Notes: generated by a model from the letters alone, not told the origin. A DNA stretch of 64,000 nt from Chondrus crispus (GCF_000350225.1 NW_005178559.1:89036-153035); one strand, 5' to 3'; numbered from the stretch's first letter, positions 43,556 to 54,560 are shown. Translations and numbers: made by a program.

Positions 43556-46144
43556 CGCTTGTACGTAACCGTCTTTACCCTTTTTTCGAACTACCGGTGC
43601 TATCGGAGCTACCCCCTGGCTATCGACGGCCAGGTCTTCTCCGGGTAGCCGGCCGCGTGGGTCGGGACTATTCCTCCCCTGCGGCTCGGCAGCCTTGGCG
43701 AAGTACTCGGGTACTTCCAGGCCTTGACCTGCGGCGTCCGGTCGTCGCAGGATATGGGGAACGAAGCGAGTCGGCTCTCCTTCGTGACCCTCCGTGGGTA
43801 GGGGGTACGGATCCTCTACCCAGTCTTGCAGGTACATTATCGCATTCTGTACCTGTTGGGGTAACCGAGAACGGTCTCGGTCCCCTCTCCCTCCTTGGTG
43901 GGGGTACCTTGTGTCGGCCTGGCGGTAGTCGGGCCGTTCCCGACGATCGAGTTCGGTACGACGATACCCGCCTCCACGGGGGGCGAAGCGAGCGCCCCCA
44001 CCCGACCGATTCGGGAAACCTTGACGCGGGGGACGACCCTCGCCGACCGCTTGCCGGAGTGGATTGCGCGCCCCGGGGCGCGTCTCCATCTGGTAGCGGT
44101 AGTTCCTGTACGCCGTGAACATTCGTTGTTCCGGCGACAGGAACGGGCAGGCGTACATGGCGTGTCCGTACGTACGACATAGCCAGCACACGTACGCGCT
44201 GCCGTCCGTTGAGGCGAAAGTCGCCGCGTGACGCGCCTCCTCATCGGTGGGGAGGGGCACGCGAGGGGCTTCACCTCCGGTATCTCGGTTTGAGATGTCG
44301 AGCTCAGCGACCCGGGGGTCCGTACCCCTGGGTGCTCTTGGAGTGGCCGCGAACGCGGTCGCGTAGCTCGACGTCGTTCCGGTCGACATCGGTGAAGGGG
44401 GTCGAGCCCCTACTGGCCCTGCTCCTTGCGTAATGAGGACAGGGTTGGCCTGCCACTCATCCTCCCCGACATGGAGGGTAGAGGCGGGCGAACTTGTTGC
44501 GGCGGACTTCGTAGTCCTGCCAGCCCTCCCTGCCGGTTTCGAATCCGGCAGAGGTAAACCGCGTCGAACGCGGTAAGTGGTTCCTTCTGCCGTTGCAATA
44601 CGGCGGATGGTCGGAAGATCGGTCTTCTGGCGGCTCGGCAGCCGCTGCACTGTCTCGGAAACTGCGGCACGGGTCGCAGGAGCGAGTCCCCGCACGAAGT
44701 AGTGCGCGAGGGACTGTTCAGAGAACACCGCCGTGCACCGGAACGCGGCCGTTTCGAGCCGGTCCGCGAACGTGCTCTCCGTTTCATGAGATTGCTGTCG
44801 CGCCGTCGCGACAGCGTCGTACGCTTCACCTAACACGTCGTCGGTTAGGTAGCGTTTCAGGAACTGGTTCACGAGTCCCGGCCAACTCACGTCGTCGTGT
44901 AGTTGGCCGGCGCGGAGGCCACGCATCGTATAACTCGTATACAGGCGCTCCGCGTCGCGCTCTAAGAAGTGCGCAAGGACTCTCACCGCAACACCTTCGG
45001 TCAGGTGTTGCGAGTTGAAGGTTATCCGAATATCTTTCAAGAACGGTACGAGCTGGATCGGGTCCGTACCGTCAAAGCTCCTCATCGTGGGACGGATCCC
45101 ACGGCAGCGTTGGACGTACTTCGCGATCCGTCCCGCGCCACCCGTCGTGACGAGCCTCGACGTGTTATCCAAGCGGTACATACGATAGTCAGCGACGGCG
45201 CTGAACTCTTGGATCATCGTATGTACCGGCTCGAGCCCGGGCTCGGCGGGACCTAGCGTGCCGAAGGAGGTAACCGGTAGCGTACGGACGTCTACCGGAC
45301 CTGGATGCTCGGCATAACTCGCCGGCGGGTAGCCGCCCCAGCGGGGATCGACGGAGAACATCGGTTCTCCGGATCCGCAGGCGGCTCCTCCACGGTCCTG
45401 TTCGTCTGCGTACGATACGCGGTCCATTTGCCGCCTACTTCCGGGGATAGGCGGCAATGCTTGGGTCTCGGAAGCGAGATTCGCGCCCATGGGAGGACGG
45501 TTTCCTTCCGCAGTCCGACTAGTTTCGGCGCCCGTCGGACGCCAACCTTCCGGAGCGACGGCGCTCGGAGGTACGGCACCGCCGGGCCCTCTCGTGGGGG
45601 CACCGGGCAGCCTTGCGGCCATGGTCCGTTCCATGTCACGAGCACGCTGTCGCATAGCGTTGAGCTCGGCGGAGAGGTGCGCGAACGCACCCAACTGCTC
45701 TGCTGACGGGGACGGTCGATCTTCGGGACGTCTCGTCGAGGTCGGCCTCGTGGGGCGACCATGCCCATGCAGTACGGGCTGTGCGAGGCGTGAGTCTTCG
45801 ACGAGCACCAGTCGCGAGTGTAACTCGTCGACTAGTGCTCGGAGATTCTCCAAGGACTGGCTGACTCGATCGAACCTCCCTTCACGTAGGGAGCGGAGCT
45901 CGTCCATACATCGCGAGTAGACGGCGTCCGTCACGTCTATACGGAGTGAAGTACGGACTTCCTCCATGTAGTCAGCTATGCGATCGAACATCGCAGCCGC
46001 TTGTCCTTCGGGGGACACGGGCGACGGTTCGCGGTCTCGGAGACCAGCGTCGCCGTCGCCGAACGGCAGTGATGGTGCGTGCATAGCGGCCGCCCTCGGA
46101 TCCGCCGTTTCGGACCGGATCGAGGTGGCGTATTTTTGACTCAT
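43547..46144 (-). CDS. Gag polyprotein of the gypsy element
   Basis: The likely start is the ATG at 46144 (MSQKYATSIRSETAD), just inside the element; the open frame extends upstream into the LTR but that part is also present at the other LTR and is not coding. About 865 residues: a helical N-terminal part (FDRIADYMEEVRTSLRIDVT), the retrotransposon gag domain (FDGTDPIQLVPFLKDIRITF; WPGLVNQFLKRYLTDD; FADRLETAAFRCTAVF) and a zinc knuckle CWLCRTYGHAMYAC (CX2CX4HX4C, about 44185-44145), then an Arg/Gly-rich tail. It ends with TGA at 43547-43549 and overlaps the open pro-pol frame, which lies in the +1 phase. Gag forms the virus-like particle and binds RNA. Confidence 0.9.
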   Translation of the reverse strand: MSQKYATSIRSETADPRAAAMHAPSLPFGDGDAGLRDREPSPVSPEGQAAAMFDRIADYMEEVRTSLRIDVTDAVYSRCMDELRSLREGRFDRVSQSLENLRALVDELHSRLVLVEDSRLAQPVLHGHGRPTRPTSTRRPEDRPSPSAEQLGAFAHLSAELNAMRQRARDMERTMAARLPGAPTRGPGGAVPPSAVAPEGWRPTGAETSRTAEGNRPPMGANLASETQALPPIPGSRRQMDRVSYADEQDRGGAACGSGEPMFSVDPRWGGYPPASYAEHPGPVDVRTLPVTSFGTLGPAEPGLEPVHTMIQEFSAVADYRMYRLDNTSRLVTTGGAGRIAKYVQRCRGIRPTMRSFDGTDPIQLVPFLKDIRITFNSQHLTEGVAVRVLAHFLERDAERLYTSYTMRGLRAGQLHDDVSWPGLVNQFLKRYLTDDVLGEAYDAVATARQQSHETESTFADRLETAAFRCTAVFSEQSLAHYFVRGLAPATRAAVSETVQRLPSRQKTDLPTIRRIATAEGTTYRVRRGLPLPDSKPAGRAGRTTKSAATSSPASTLHVGEDEWQANPVLITQGAGPVGARPPSPMSTGTTSSYATAFAATPRAPRGTDPRVAELDISNRDTGGEAPRVPLPTDEEARHAATFASTDGSAYVCWLCRTYGHAMYACPFLSPEQRMFTAYRNYRYQMETRPGARNPLRQAVGEGRPPRQGFPNRSGGGARFAPRGGGYRRTELDRRERPDYRQADTRYPHQGGRGDRDRSRLPQQVQNAIMYLQDWVEDPYPLPTEGHEGEPTRFVPHILRRPDAAGQGLEVPEYFAKAAEPQGRNSPDPRGRLPGEDLAVDSQGVAPIAPVVRKKGKDGYVQAVA

Positions 46145-46202
46145 CTCAACGCGTACGGACGCGGAGGAAAAAGAAAGTCTTCTCGGAAAGATCTCGGGGT
46201 CT

Positions 46203-46219
46203 TCTAGGTCGGGAGACCA
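46203..46219 (-). other. Putative tRNA primer-binding site
   Basis: One base after the LTR end, minus reads TGGTCTCCCGACCTAG. TGG is the complement of the tRNA CCA end and the following bases would pair with an acceptor stem ending GGGAGA. I could not name the tRNA. Confidence 0.5.
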
Positions 46220-46220
46220 C

Positions 46221-46921
46221 TGTAGCATAAACACCCCCAGACGACTGGAGGTGTATGCGCAGTTCGATCTGTAGACCCCGGATCGGAGAAGGGGTGAAGC
46301 GGGCCAACCAGCTACGGAACCGGGCTCGGGCCCGGGTAGCGGTGGTAGAGCGGGAGCGAGCAGGGACGCTCGCACGCACGAGCGGATCGACGCCTCGACG
46401 CCCCGGAGCAGCACTGGGTGACGTATCAGTGCTGACGGGCGGAGGCGGTTCCGTGCTCGCTCGCGTGCTGCGCGTCCACTCCGGCTCGGCTCCGACTAAA
46501 CGCGCGCGAAGAGCGAAGGCGACGTTTAGAATAAGCTGGGTGGACTGACCTTGGCGGTTGGTTGAGGACCAGCCCGTGCTTGTCCCCCTCCGCCGCCGTC
46601 GGTCCGCTCCATATCTAATATACAAAACACTCTATCATAACACTACAGTACCGAGGTACTGTAGTGGGCTACTGTAGTGCAGGTCGGCCTGCACTGTAAT
46701 ACTGTCAGCTATGTCGAGGCTGACAGTACACGTATCACCCGTGGTGCGTGCGCGCTTCGTTCGCGCGCTGTACACGTGTGCACGTGTATGGGCATGTCCC
46801 TTGTCCCCGTGGTGTACACGTGGACACGCGCGGTGGTACTGTAGAGCTCGACGCTCTACAGTAGCTGATCTAGTTCTTGATCTAATCTAATTTAAACCCC
46901 CAGGGGGGGGGTTATACTGCA
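46221..46921 (-). repeat. 5' LTR of the 14.7-kb gypsy element (701 bp)
   Basis: On minus it starts TGCAGTATAACC and ends TTTATGCTACA. It matches the LTR at 32222-32920 along its whole length with about 11 substitutions and a two-base difference in the G run. The right flank 46922-46926 is accac, the same as the left flank of the other LTR. Confidence 0.95.
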
Positions 46922-47096
46922 ACCACCGGATGGCTTCAGCGCCACTCAAGCCCGATCACTATTTCCAGCGCGCACTTCCCTTTCCTCCTTGCCCATCAAA
47001 GGATAAAAACATTGGTAAACAGACACACTCGTGTCATTTCCTAGGTGCCGTTTTGCGCACGCGCCCTTGGTAGACACTGAGAGCCAACGGCAGACT

Positions 47097-48201
47097 TGTA
47101 GTGCAATAAGCGGCTGCACAGGGGGGTGAAAAGAAATGGAAATGATGGGGTATGACAAGCAAAAGTGGAAATTATTTCACTTTATTATTTTAACTATTAA
47201 TTTTAATTAGTTGCATATTAGTTATTTAACATCAGATTAGATCTAGGATCTAGCGCCGAGAGCTACTGTAGCGGCTCCGGCGGGGCGATATATACCTTAG
47301 CCCTCTGACCACCAAGTCAGTAAAGGTAACCCGAGTTGCCAGAGTTGAATATCGCCTTGGTCGAAGTCCGTCTTTCCCAAGACGCTCTCTTTTACCACAG
47401 ATTACGTTATCCTTTGCGCTCGGGGGTTCCCTTTTCCTTTTCCTTTATTTCATCTATCCTTTTCTATTTCCATTTCTATCTCTATTTCTATTCCCTTATG
47501 TTGTGTTGGTTCCACAGTGCCTGATTGCGATCCGCATTGTGACGACTGGAGTCATCGGGCTCTTGTGTTGGTTCCTTTGTTTGTTGTTGGTGCCATCGGC
47601 TTTGGTTGCGACCGGACCGGTGTAGGCGTCTTGGCCATCGGGCGACACGTGGGTGTAGCGCTGCTACTTGTTTACGACTACCGACGGAGGCTGTTGCAAC
47701 GACGTTTCCCTCGAAGGTCCTGTTGTGTATACAGGACAGTGTTGGTTCCATCGGATACCGGTTGCGACCGTTCCGGTGTCGGTACTTTGCCATTGGGCAG
47801 TACGGAGGTGTACCGCTGCTGTGTGTTTGATAATTCCGGACGGGCTGCGTTGCGACGCCCCCGTCGAAGACCTTATCAAGGGTATAAGGTGTACCAGGCG
47901 CTCAGCGAGCATTGGATTTACGACCCATCGGGCCCGGCTTCCTAATTACCGCCCCGAACTCGGCGAGCAACTGCCTGTACAAGAATCTACCACCATCCGT
48001 CCGGGGGCGGGCCTCTTCCTTTTGCCCCCCCTATCAGGGACTTGAGCTACTGTGGGCCGCAAACCCGCTTAAAGGGAAAGGGAGAATCGGACACTCCGTA
48101 GGGCTGTGCCGTCGGCAACTCTTGTTGGCTGTTGTTTGTTGGTTGTGTTGTCGCTGGACCGTTGGACCCTGGTTCCGGCCTGACAGGCACATTGCACTAC
48201 A
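47097..48201 (+). repeat. Solo LTR of family X, plus sense
   Basis: It begins TGTAGTGCAATAAGC and ends CATTGCACTACA, with agact duplicated at 47092-47096 and 48202-48206. A TATA-like tatata is at 47289-47294. The block gattagatctaggatctagc followed by gctactgtag (about 47233-47275) is laid out like the start of the gypsy LTR (gattagatcaag... then tactgtag), so X is probably a related Ty3/gypsy family. Two imperfect tandem units of roughly 165 bp (about 47563-47890) start with gtgttggttcc. It sits about 170 bp from the 14.7-kb element in what was one uninterrupted sequence. Confidence 0.8.
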
Positions 48202-48206
48202 AGACT

Positions 48207-49130
48207 CCCTCCCACACGAGCGCCTGGTAGCGACCTGACACTCGCCGTAGCTCGCCGCTTTCTTTGCGTCAGATTGTATTGACGTCACGCGCCACTTCAG
48301 TTTGATCTGTGTCATACGGCAAGTAAAGTGTGCGCAACGTAGATCGGTATAACTAGCGGAGCATCACTAGCATCGCTTTCGAACCATGTGTGTGGGACGG
48401 GTCCGGCCGATGTGTGTAAGAACTAGACGACCCGAAGGAATATTCGGCAGAAGTCACAGAGCATACCTCAGCTTGTACACGTGGTGCAAGCCTTACCATG
48501 GGTACAGGTGTCGGCGGCGCAGCCAAGTTTAACACTGTACGGACTACTTCCCGATAGGGTGCAGTAGACCAGAAGGAACTACTGTAGAATCGTAGCAAGT
48601 AGTGTAATCGTAGTGTCAGCCGGGGGTGTCCCTGCTAGCAGACGTGGGGCACGCTCTCCCCCGAGCACGGGTGGCAGGAGCGCAGCCACGTGTAGAGCTG
48701 TGCTTACCACTTCCTGGCCGAGTACAGTAGAGGTACTCTTGTAGTGATGTAAGGTAGAATCGGATCGCCACAGTACTACCGGGCCGCCGGAGGTCGATTG
48801 GGCGGTCTACCCCCTGGGGGACGCGTACGCCCAGTGAGCCCTCTCCATTTCCGGTGTCGTAGTTATGCTTGTCCGTTACCAGGACGCATATCTGCCACCC
48901 TCGAGAGAGTTTGGTGGTGTTGTTATCTATCGCTACCGTGGACACCCCTTCCGCATCCGACTATTACCGGCACGGAAGTATCCACATTATTACACCATGC
49001 CCAAGAATCCCAACATCGCAGACGAGCAGGGCAGATATTCGCGCGACGAGTTTCGCGCGACAACGTCTCTGGCAGGGTCTTGCCGATCTCGGTCTTCGTG
49101 ACGCCAATTTCTAAAAGACGGCTCTTGCAC
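48207..49130. other. No recognisable gene
   Basis: Flank of the X insertion; only short frames without motifs on either strand. A plus frame near 48865-49101 is open but unrecognised. A tract at 48595-48780 has LTR-like composition but I could not find ends or a second copy. Confidence 0.3.
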
Positions 49131-50212
49131 TGCCCTGCACTCTGACCATCCTCATCCCTCAGCGGATGCCATTGAATGTGTAGATTCGTCAGAGCCGTGC
49201 AGAGCTGGGACGTTTGTCGTATTGTGCCTCATCCCAGCGCCACTCATTGGCAATTACAGCCCATAAACCACACATCCTCCCGAAGGATTTTCAACAATGA
49301 TTTGATCCGAACGTTCGGATCAAATCATTGTTGAAAATAATATAAGTACTTTTATTTCGGTCGGTACGAAGCCCATCTTTCGTCGAAGACCCCTCTTTCG
49401 GCTTTTTATTGGGCGTTATTGCCTGATTCATATTTGCGGCCCCCTGGTGTCCCTAATCCATGAGAACGACACACAAAACACTGTACTGCTATGCCGTGGG
49501 CCCCACGTCAACAAATTTGTCAGCCTCGGACTCCTTGCTAGACAGCGCTTCCTGATGTCCGACCAAATTATTCCTGAAAATTTTGATATCGGATTCCGAA
49601 CCGAGCTTGGGCAGCGTACATCCAATAGCTAGACCGTTGAGTAGACGACAGAACTCTGACCTATACCAGTAGAGCTTGTGCTTATTGATAAAGTAAACCT
49701 TCGGTTCTTCCTGGATCCCGGCAGGGCGGTCTATGTGTTGAAACTTTACACCCGTAGCAGAATGGGCGAACTTGTAACGCCTGAACGTAGTCCCATCTTT
49801 GATCGGACTTCCCCTCCTGTATCTCTTTTCGTACTTCTGCACGGCCAAACTATAAAGTGTGTCATATAAACGGTCAGAAACTCCCAGTATCATGCATACG
49901 AGGGTTGGGCCCTTGATATCGAACATCTTCACGTTGAAGTCCCAGGTGTCGGCATGCTTAAAAGTACACAGAAGCATAAAAACACGTCCTGCGGTTTGTG
50001 CTGTCGCTTTCGTCCTCGACCGTTTCCAGTCCATTTGCACCTTGTCACTAAGAACACTCCAGATTGCCCAAAATTTGCACAGAGAAAAGTTGGTTATCTC
50101 TACCACGGCATCCACGACTCCGGAGTACAAAACACGGCCCAAGGCTGTACAATCCGATTCATCATTATCGGTGTCTGTCTCGGTCTTCTCGTGGTCTCAG
50201 ACATACATATGA
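49131..50212 (-). pseudogene. DDE_4-type transposase remnant, minus copy
   Basis: Minus frame 50142-49489 reads FKHADTWDFNVKMFDIKGPT, LVCMILGVSDRLYDTLYSLA, KVYFINKHKLYWYRSEF and LLNGLAIGCT. It continues after stops into VVLMDxGHQGAANMNQAI, NKKPKEG, a fold-back, then IIVEN (about 49325) and FGRMCGLWAVIANEWRWDEAQY (to about 49210). This is the same family as the copy at 9.3-10.2 kb. The presumed first catalytic Asp is Gly (SATGVKF for ATDVTF); the second Asp (LMD) and the Glu (VEN) remain. Several stops make it inactive. Confidence 0.7.
49287..49338. repeat. Perfect 52-bp fold-back palindrome
   Basis: Arms of 26 bases meet without spacer at ccgaacgttcgg. It lies inside the transposase remnant exactly at the codons for the catalytic IIVEN motif: one arm is the normal sequence, the other its inverted duplicate. 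Confidence 0.95.
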
Positions 50213-50844
50213 ATCTCCTGCTGGCGCTCTGCCCTCTTCTAAGCGACGAGCCTGAGACCCTCAGCCTGTCAGTGCCAATGGAACTAATGGGAGGCGGAGC
50301 TGCAGAAGGGGTAAGGAGGTGTGTACCAAGCGGATTCTGCCCGGCAAGGCGAAGCTGAATATTTAATGTCCTACAAGGTGCTCAGAAACTGATATTCTGG
50401 GCCAGACTGTGTAGGTGCCATTGTAGGCGCCAAATGGTTTTGGCGCTGGCGGAAAGCCTTCTCCGATGGCGAGCGCGGCAACTAGGGACAACAGGGACCT
50501 GGGAACGGTGAGTATTGGTGGCCGTGCTGAAACCCCTGGCAAAATTGGATAGGCTTATCCAGTCTTTTCGTAATAACTTTGTCATTTCAGTACGGAATGA
50601 GGTGTGAAGAAATGTGGGCCATATTGGAGCATTTATCATTTAATTTACGACTGCATATGATATTCACATAACGTGATGTTCTTTACGCAAATACTTTGTA
50701 CGGCCAGGAAATTCTACCTCTACGCATGAACAGTATCATTTGTTAACTGGGCGCTCTAATTAACAATCGACCTGCTCGTAGTGTTGCGTCCCGGTACTTT
50801 TGGCTGAAGGTCTATTATCAGGGGTGCCCGACGAGCGCCTACTG
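50213..50844. other. No recognisable gene
   Basis: Flank between the DDE_4 remnant and the copia LTR; AT-richer than its neighbours. Only short frames, no motif. Confidence 0.35.
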
Positions 50845-51116
50845 TGAAATAATATATGATATGGAGACGCATCTATTTATCTGGTCTCTAGAAGCGGCAG
50901 AACGTGCCTCTCTTTATGATACTGTGAGGGCTTAGGTAGTGTATAAGTAGGGCTCACGCATCCGACTGTACTATGGTGCTGGGCCAGAGCTTTGTGTCAA
51001 AACGCAGAGCCTCCCTGCGAAACGTTTCCAACTGCACGGATTTTACACGGGCTCGGACGCTCGGTCGTAGACCTGTCTATAGACACTTTAATAAAAATAT
51101 CTTTTTGTAACTCTTT
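50845..51116 (+). repeat. Left LTR of the copia element
   Basis: Homologous to 56470-56696 plus 57374-57413 (the right LTR after removing the insertion). It contains a TATA-like gtataagtagg near 50941 and the shared cgcagagcctccctgcgaaa (about 51004-51023). The start TGAAATAATA is set by where similarity begins; the right end is approximate. Confidence 0.7.
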
Positions 51117-51259
51117 TATGGAATTTCTTACGGAATCCGACATTAATTAATGGCAGATTTCGATTTCGATTTTTCCTTCCCTTTCTATGGGCCACCCGCA
51201 ATGTCATTACGCAAGCGATCTCCCTTCTCTCGCCTCTGCAGCGCATTTTTGCTGCTCGC

Positions 51260-51480
51260 TGCTGCCGCAAGTTCGTTCTGCTCCCCGCAGTAGCGCACCC
51301 TCGCTTATCTCCACCGCTACTCGCGCTCGCTGCTGCTGCTGCCGCCGCTCTGCTGCTGCGGTATCGTCGCCACTCTCTGCTACTGCTGCCGCTTTCTGTT
51401 ACCGCCGCCACTCTCTGCTGCTGCCGCCGCCGCTGCTCTCTTCTGGTGCCGCCGCTCTCTGCTGGTGCCGGCTACGATTG
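51260..51480 (+). repeat. Degenerate CTG/CCG triplet repeat in copia leader
   Basis: Runs such as ctgctgctgccgccgctc recur, with a longer imperfect unit around gccactctctgctgctgc. It sits between the LTR and gag, so it belongs to the untranslated leader; the open frames across it on both strands are a by-product of the triplet period. Confidence 0.6.
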
Positions 51481-52239
51481 CAGTTGCAGCGCCCCGCTCG
51501 CCATTTCGTTGCTGTGGGGATTCGTTCGGCGCATCAACAGTCGCTTTGCATGTAGTGCAAAACTTTCCCGGCTACCAAAGCGAAAAAGGGGAACAACTTG
51601 AAGATTTGCGTGGAATTTAGCGGAAAGAATGGTCGTCTATTTAGGTTGTCGTCTGTTTGTCTCTGAGAGTTTGTTGGAAGTGGAGCTGGTGGTTTGTTGG
51701 GGCTGAAATGTGGAAGAGATTCTTGTTTCGCCTGAGAGCGGTTGACCCGGGATCTTTTTCCCGGCGACGCGAGGTTGGCAAATAGAACTGTTTGGAGATC
51801 CTCTCCGACAGGGAACCCAACCGGTCCCTCGTGGCAGATATCGGTGTCGGCTTTCGGGCCTGGTAATTCCGGGCGTGATGGTCCTTCAGGGGTTTGTGGG
51901 CTGGGTAGAAATTGTTTCAACTACCGATGTAGTGGTCGCGCAAGTGCCCAACCAGAGAATACAAACCCTTTAGGCCTTTGTACTGGCTGGCGTGGACGTT
52001 TCGTAGAGACCATCGCGCCTACTCTGGTAACGCAGGAGAAGGTTAAAAGCTGAAGCCGTGACCTGACCCGGACAAGCTCCGGGCGTTAGGGGACCTCTTC
52101 TACTTTCATGAGCTGCAGGCGCCGACGGTCGGACCCTTATAACGTCAACCGATCTACGATCGACGCACTTGTCAAGCATTTTTGTCGCTGTTGATTTTTC
52201 TCTTCCTACACCACCCATCAAACACTAAGTGGTGAAAAA

Positions 52240-53735
52240 ATGCCTCACACCACGCCAGCTGGTGATCAGGCCGGTCTGCCACAAAGCCAACAAGTGGGAG
52301 ACGATGACCCCGCTCCCCCTGCGTATACATTTATGCGGCGGTTAGCAAGTGATGCCCTTGCAGCTCTAACAAGTGCACAAAAAGGGATTCATATCGTTTA
52401 TTCGCTTCCCTGAAACTACGCCCGACCTCACCGGTATCCAACTGAAAAGGACGATAGCTGATATGTCTCCACCTGCTTCGCTGTTCCATCAGGAAATATG
52501 TGGCCTTCCCACGGTGCATCTAGAGTTGCGAAATGTCCTTGACGCCAAAGGAGCTACCGTAGCGCAACACGCTTCTCATTGAGTGGCCATGACACTAGCC
52601 TCCGGATGTTATGAAGAGACAGAGGATACACAAGCCGTAATAGAAATTGCATCTCAAATTGGTGCTGCAGGGCGCCGCCAACGCGCTCATGCTCCCAGCT
52701 CTTCCTTTCATAATTAAAAATCACCCGTGCGAAAGACTAGCGGATATTTCAATACCCCGACAGAGAAGGTAGCCGACAACGCCGGTATGCGCATGAAGGA
52801 GAATGAGAAAAATTCTCCAGGGACTTGGGCGAGTCCTGGATGGAGTACGTAGACGATTATTTTGAGGTTTGTAGGGACTACAATCACACTCCTCCTCAGC
52901 TGCTCCAGGTCCTGCACAGATTACTTCGAGGGGATTCGAACAGGTACTACCTCGAAAAGATCGATAGATATGCGTCCAGTGTCTAGAAATTTATCTAAAT
53001 GCTCGAGGAATAATATATCTCTCCCGTTCGCAAGACAGGCGTCAAGAACTATTTGAATTTTCTCCGCGTGATTGCTTTCGTCGCAGAAGGGAAAGAAATG
53101 TCTGCTGCCCGAACTCTGACATATATACGCCAATATTCAAATTCTCCCGTCAAGCTCCCCGCTCCCATCAAGGAGACGCTCATAAGGTTGAATTACCACG
53201 AAATACCGTTGTGGGAATGCCACTGTCCAGCGAACCGCTCATTAGCGTGGCAAACACCAACTCACATTCCAACAATCTCCTCATACCATGAGGTGGAGCT
53301 ACAACTGCTTAAAGAGTCCAAGATAGCTATAGTTTTTGATCGTGCGGAACTTGATCAAAGGCGAGTTCGCCATGACCGCTCGACTGGCATTTTGCACAAT
53401 GGCTAGGGCAGGTATTACAACAACTCCCCTTACCCGAGTGAGCCAGACCCGAAAAGTACGCAACGTCGTTTTAGGGGAAGGGCTGTCAGGTCACCTCTAC
53501 GATTAAGCCGAAACGAAAGTTCAACCCGTTGTCAGTATCCGGTTGCTTTAATTGTGAAGGGAACTACTTGCTAAGGGACTGTAATCTATCGCTCAACACA
53601 CCTAGGGCAACCACCCGTAAGATGGAATACTACGTAAAGAAGACAGACACAAAGCCAATTGCCGTCCATCATGTCCTCGCCGACCTATGCGAACAACTTG
53701 ACATTGGATCTGTTCGGGAAATGACTCGGAAGTAG
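52240..53735 (+). pseudogene. Copia gag, frameshifted
   Basis: The ATG at 52240 (aaaaaATGCC) opens MPHTTPAGDQAGLPQSQQVG, continuing FMRRLASDALAALTSAQKGI. A one-base shift leads to LPETTPDLTGIQLKRTIADM (about 52407). Later pieces are NAGMRMKENEKNSPGTWASP, HTPPQLLQVLHRLLRGDSNR and VKNYLNFLRVIAFVAEGKEM. A damaged zinc knuckle CFNCEGNYLLRDC lies near 53541-53579, with the His replaced. At least four frame lesions. The order fits one gag protein of about 400-500 residues. Confidence 0.65.
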
Positions 53736-53939
53736 AGACAGAAACGATAGACATGACCATATTTGAAAGAATTATAAGCGGAAATGACACCAAGAAGATG
53801 TCAATTCCTCAGAACGTCCCACCGACTCAGGCAATGGTGCTATTAACCATGTTTACGTCACAAGCAAGTCATGGAACGTGACTGTAGGCGACCCCTTTCA
53901 CGGGATATGCATACATTCGGCCTTTCAAAGGTCTGTCGT

Positions 53940-54361
53940 TGGTGTTGAGCAAGCCAAGGCGTACTGAAGCTTGTTCAATGTTCCATTCAACCCCTCAAAG
54001 TCAAATTGCAGTAACGTTTTCAGCTTTGGGACGCACGAACATCTCGGGCTTGGTTTGCTGACAGTGCGGGTCCCAATAGCACCAACACACTTCACACCGA
54101 TTCCAGTGCATTAGGGAGATCCATACGATTTCACTGCCGACAATGAAGATCTGTTAAGGTATATTTACACGATAATTGAAAGAATCAGGGGGAAGCCTCC
54201 TCAAACACCAGACGGAGTTAGTGATACCGTGCGACAGGATAGATATGTGCCGTTAAGCACCTCAGACATGCTCACAAGAAATGAGATCCCGTCTGTAACG
54301 CAAGAACTCATGAAAAATGTCATTGATCAAAGCGACGTCCCTACAAAATCATCTTAGTTCT
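53940..54361 (+). pseudogene. Copia protease-region remnant
   Basis: A readable block FSFGTHEHLSLGLLTVRVPI then APTHFTPIPVH (about 54020-54110) fits the protease region between gag and integrase, followed by a linker (QTPDGVSDTVRQDRYVPLST). The active-site triad is not clearly readable. The block ends where the fold-back begins. Confidence 0.45.
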
Positions 54362-54541
54362 GACAACGACGTCTTGGAGATTACCTTTTTGCAGTCAGTC
54401 CACCTCCCTTCCATGGTCTTACTTCTGTACTTCTGTCGGTCCACCTCCCTTCCATGGCCTTACTTCTGTAAGGCCGTGGAAGGGAAGTGAACCGACTGCA
54501 AAAAGGAAACATGGCAGGTAATCTCCAAGACGTCGTTGTCC
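54362..54541. repeat. Large imperfect fold-back at the integrase deletion
   Basis: The left arm begins gacaacgacgtcttggagat (54363) and its reverse complement ends at 54541. Nearer the centre, gtaaggccgtggaagggaag (54468-54487) pairs with the opposite arm around ttct. On the left a ~60-bp stretch (cctcccttccatgg.cttact) is also tandemly duplicated. The structure stands exactly between protease and RT, where integrase is missing. Confidence 0.8.
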
Positions 54542-54560
54542 GACAGCGCAAATGTTCTAA

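Larger units (their letters stand above)
32222..46921 (-). mobile_element. 14.7-kb Ty3/gypsy chromovirus with 5.9-kb 3' module
   Basis: Order along minus: LTR (46921-46221), primer-binding region, gag (46144-43547), protease, reverse transcriptase, RNase H, integrase, chromodomain (to 38846), then a 5.9-kb non-pol module with an antisense ORF (38844-32956), polypurine tract and second LTR (32920-32222). The LTRs differ by about 11 substitutions and one G-run length change over ~700 bp by eye, roughly 1.6%, so the insertion is fairly recent. A 5-bp duplication accac flanks it. The coding part carries a +1 shift near 42690, one in-frame TGA at 41739-41741 and a 14-bp duplication at 39444-39471, so this copy is probably not autonomous. 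Typical chromoviruses are 5-8 kb, so the size is unusual. Confidence 0.95.

Noticed and set aside
46145-46414. Upstream 90 codons of the gag frame beginning MLLRGVEASIRSC
   Set aside because: They lie in the LTR and the same codons occur at the other LTR with a different continuation, so they are LTR sequence read open, not gag.
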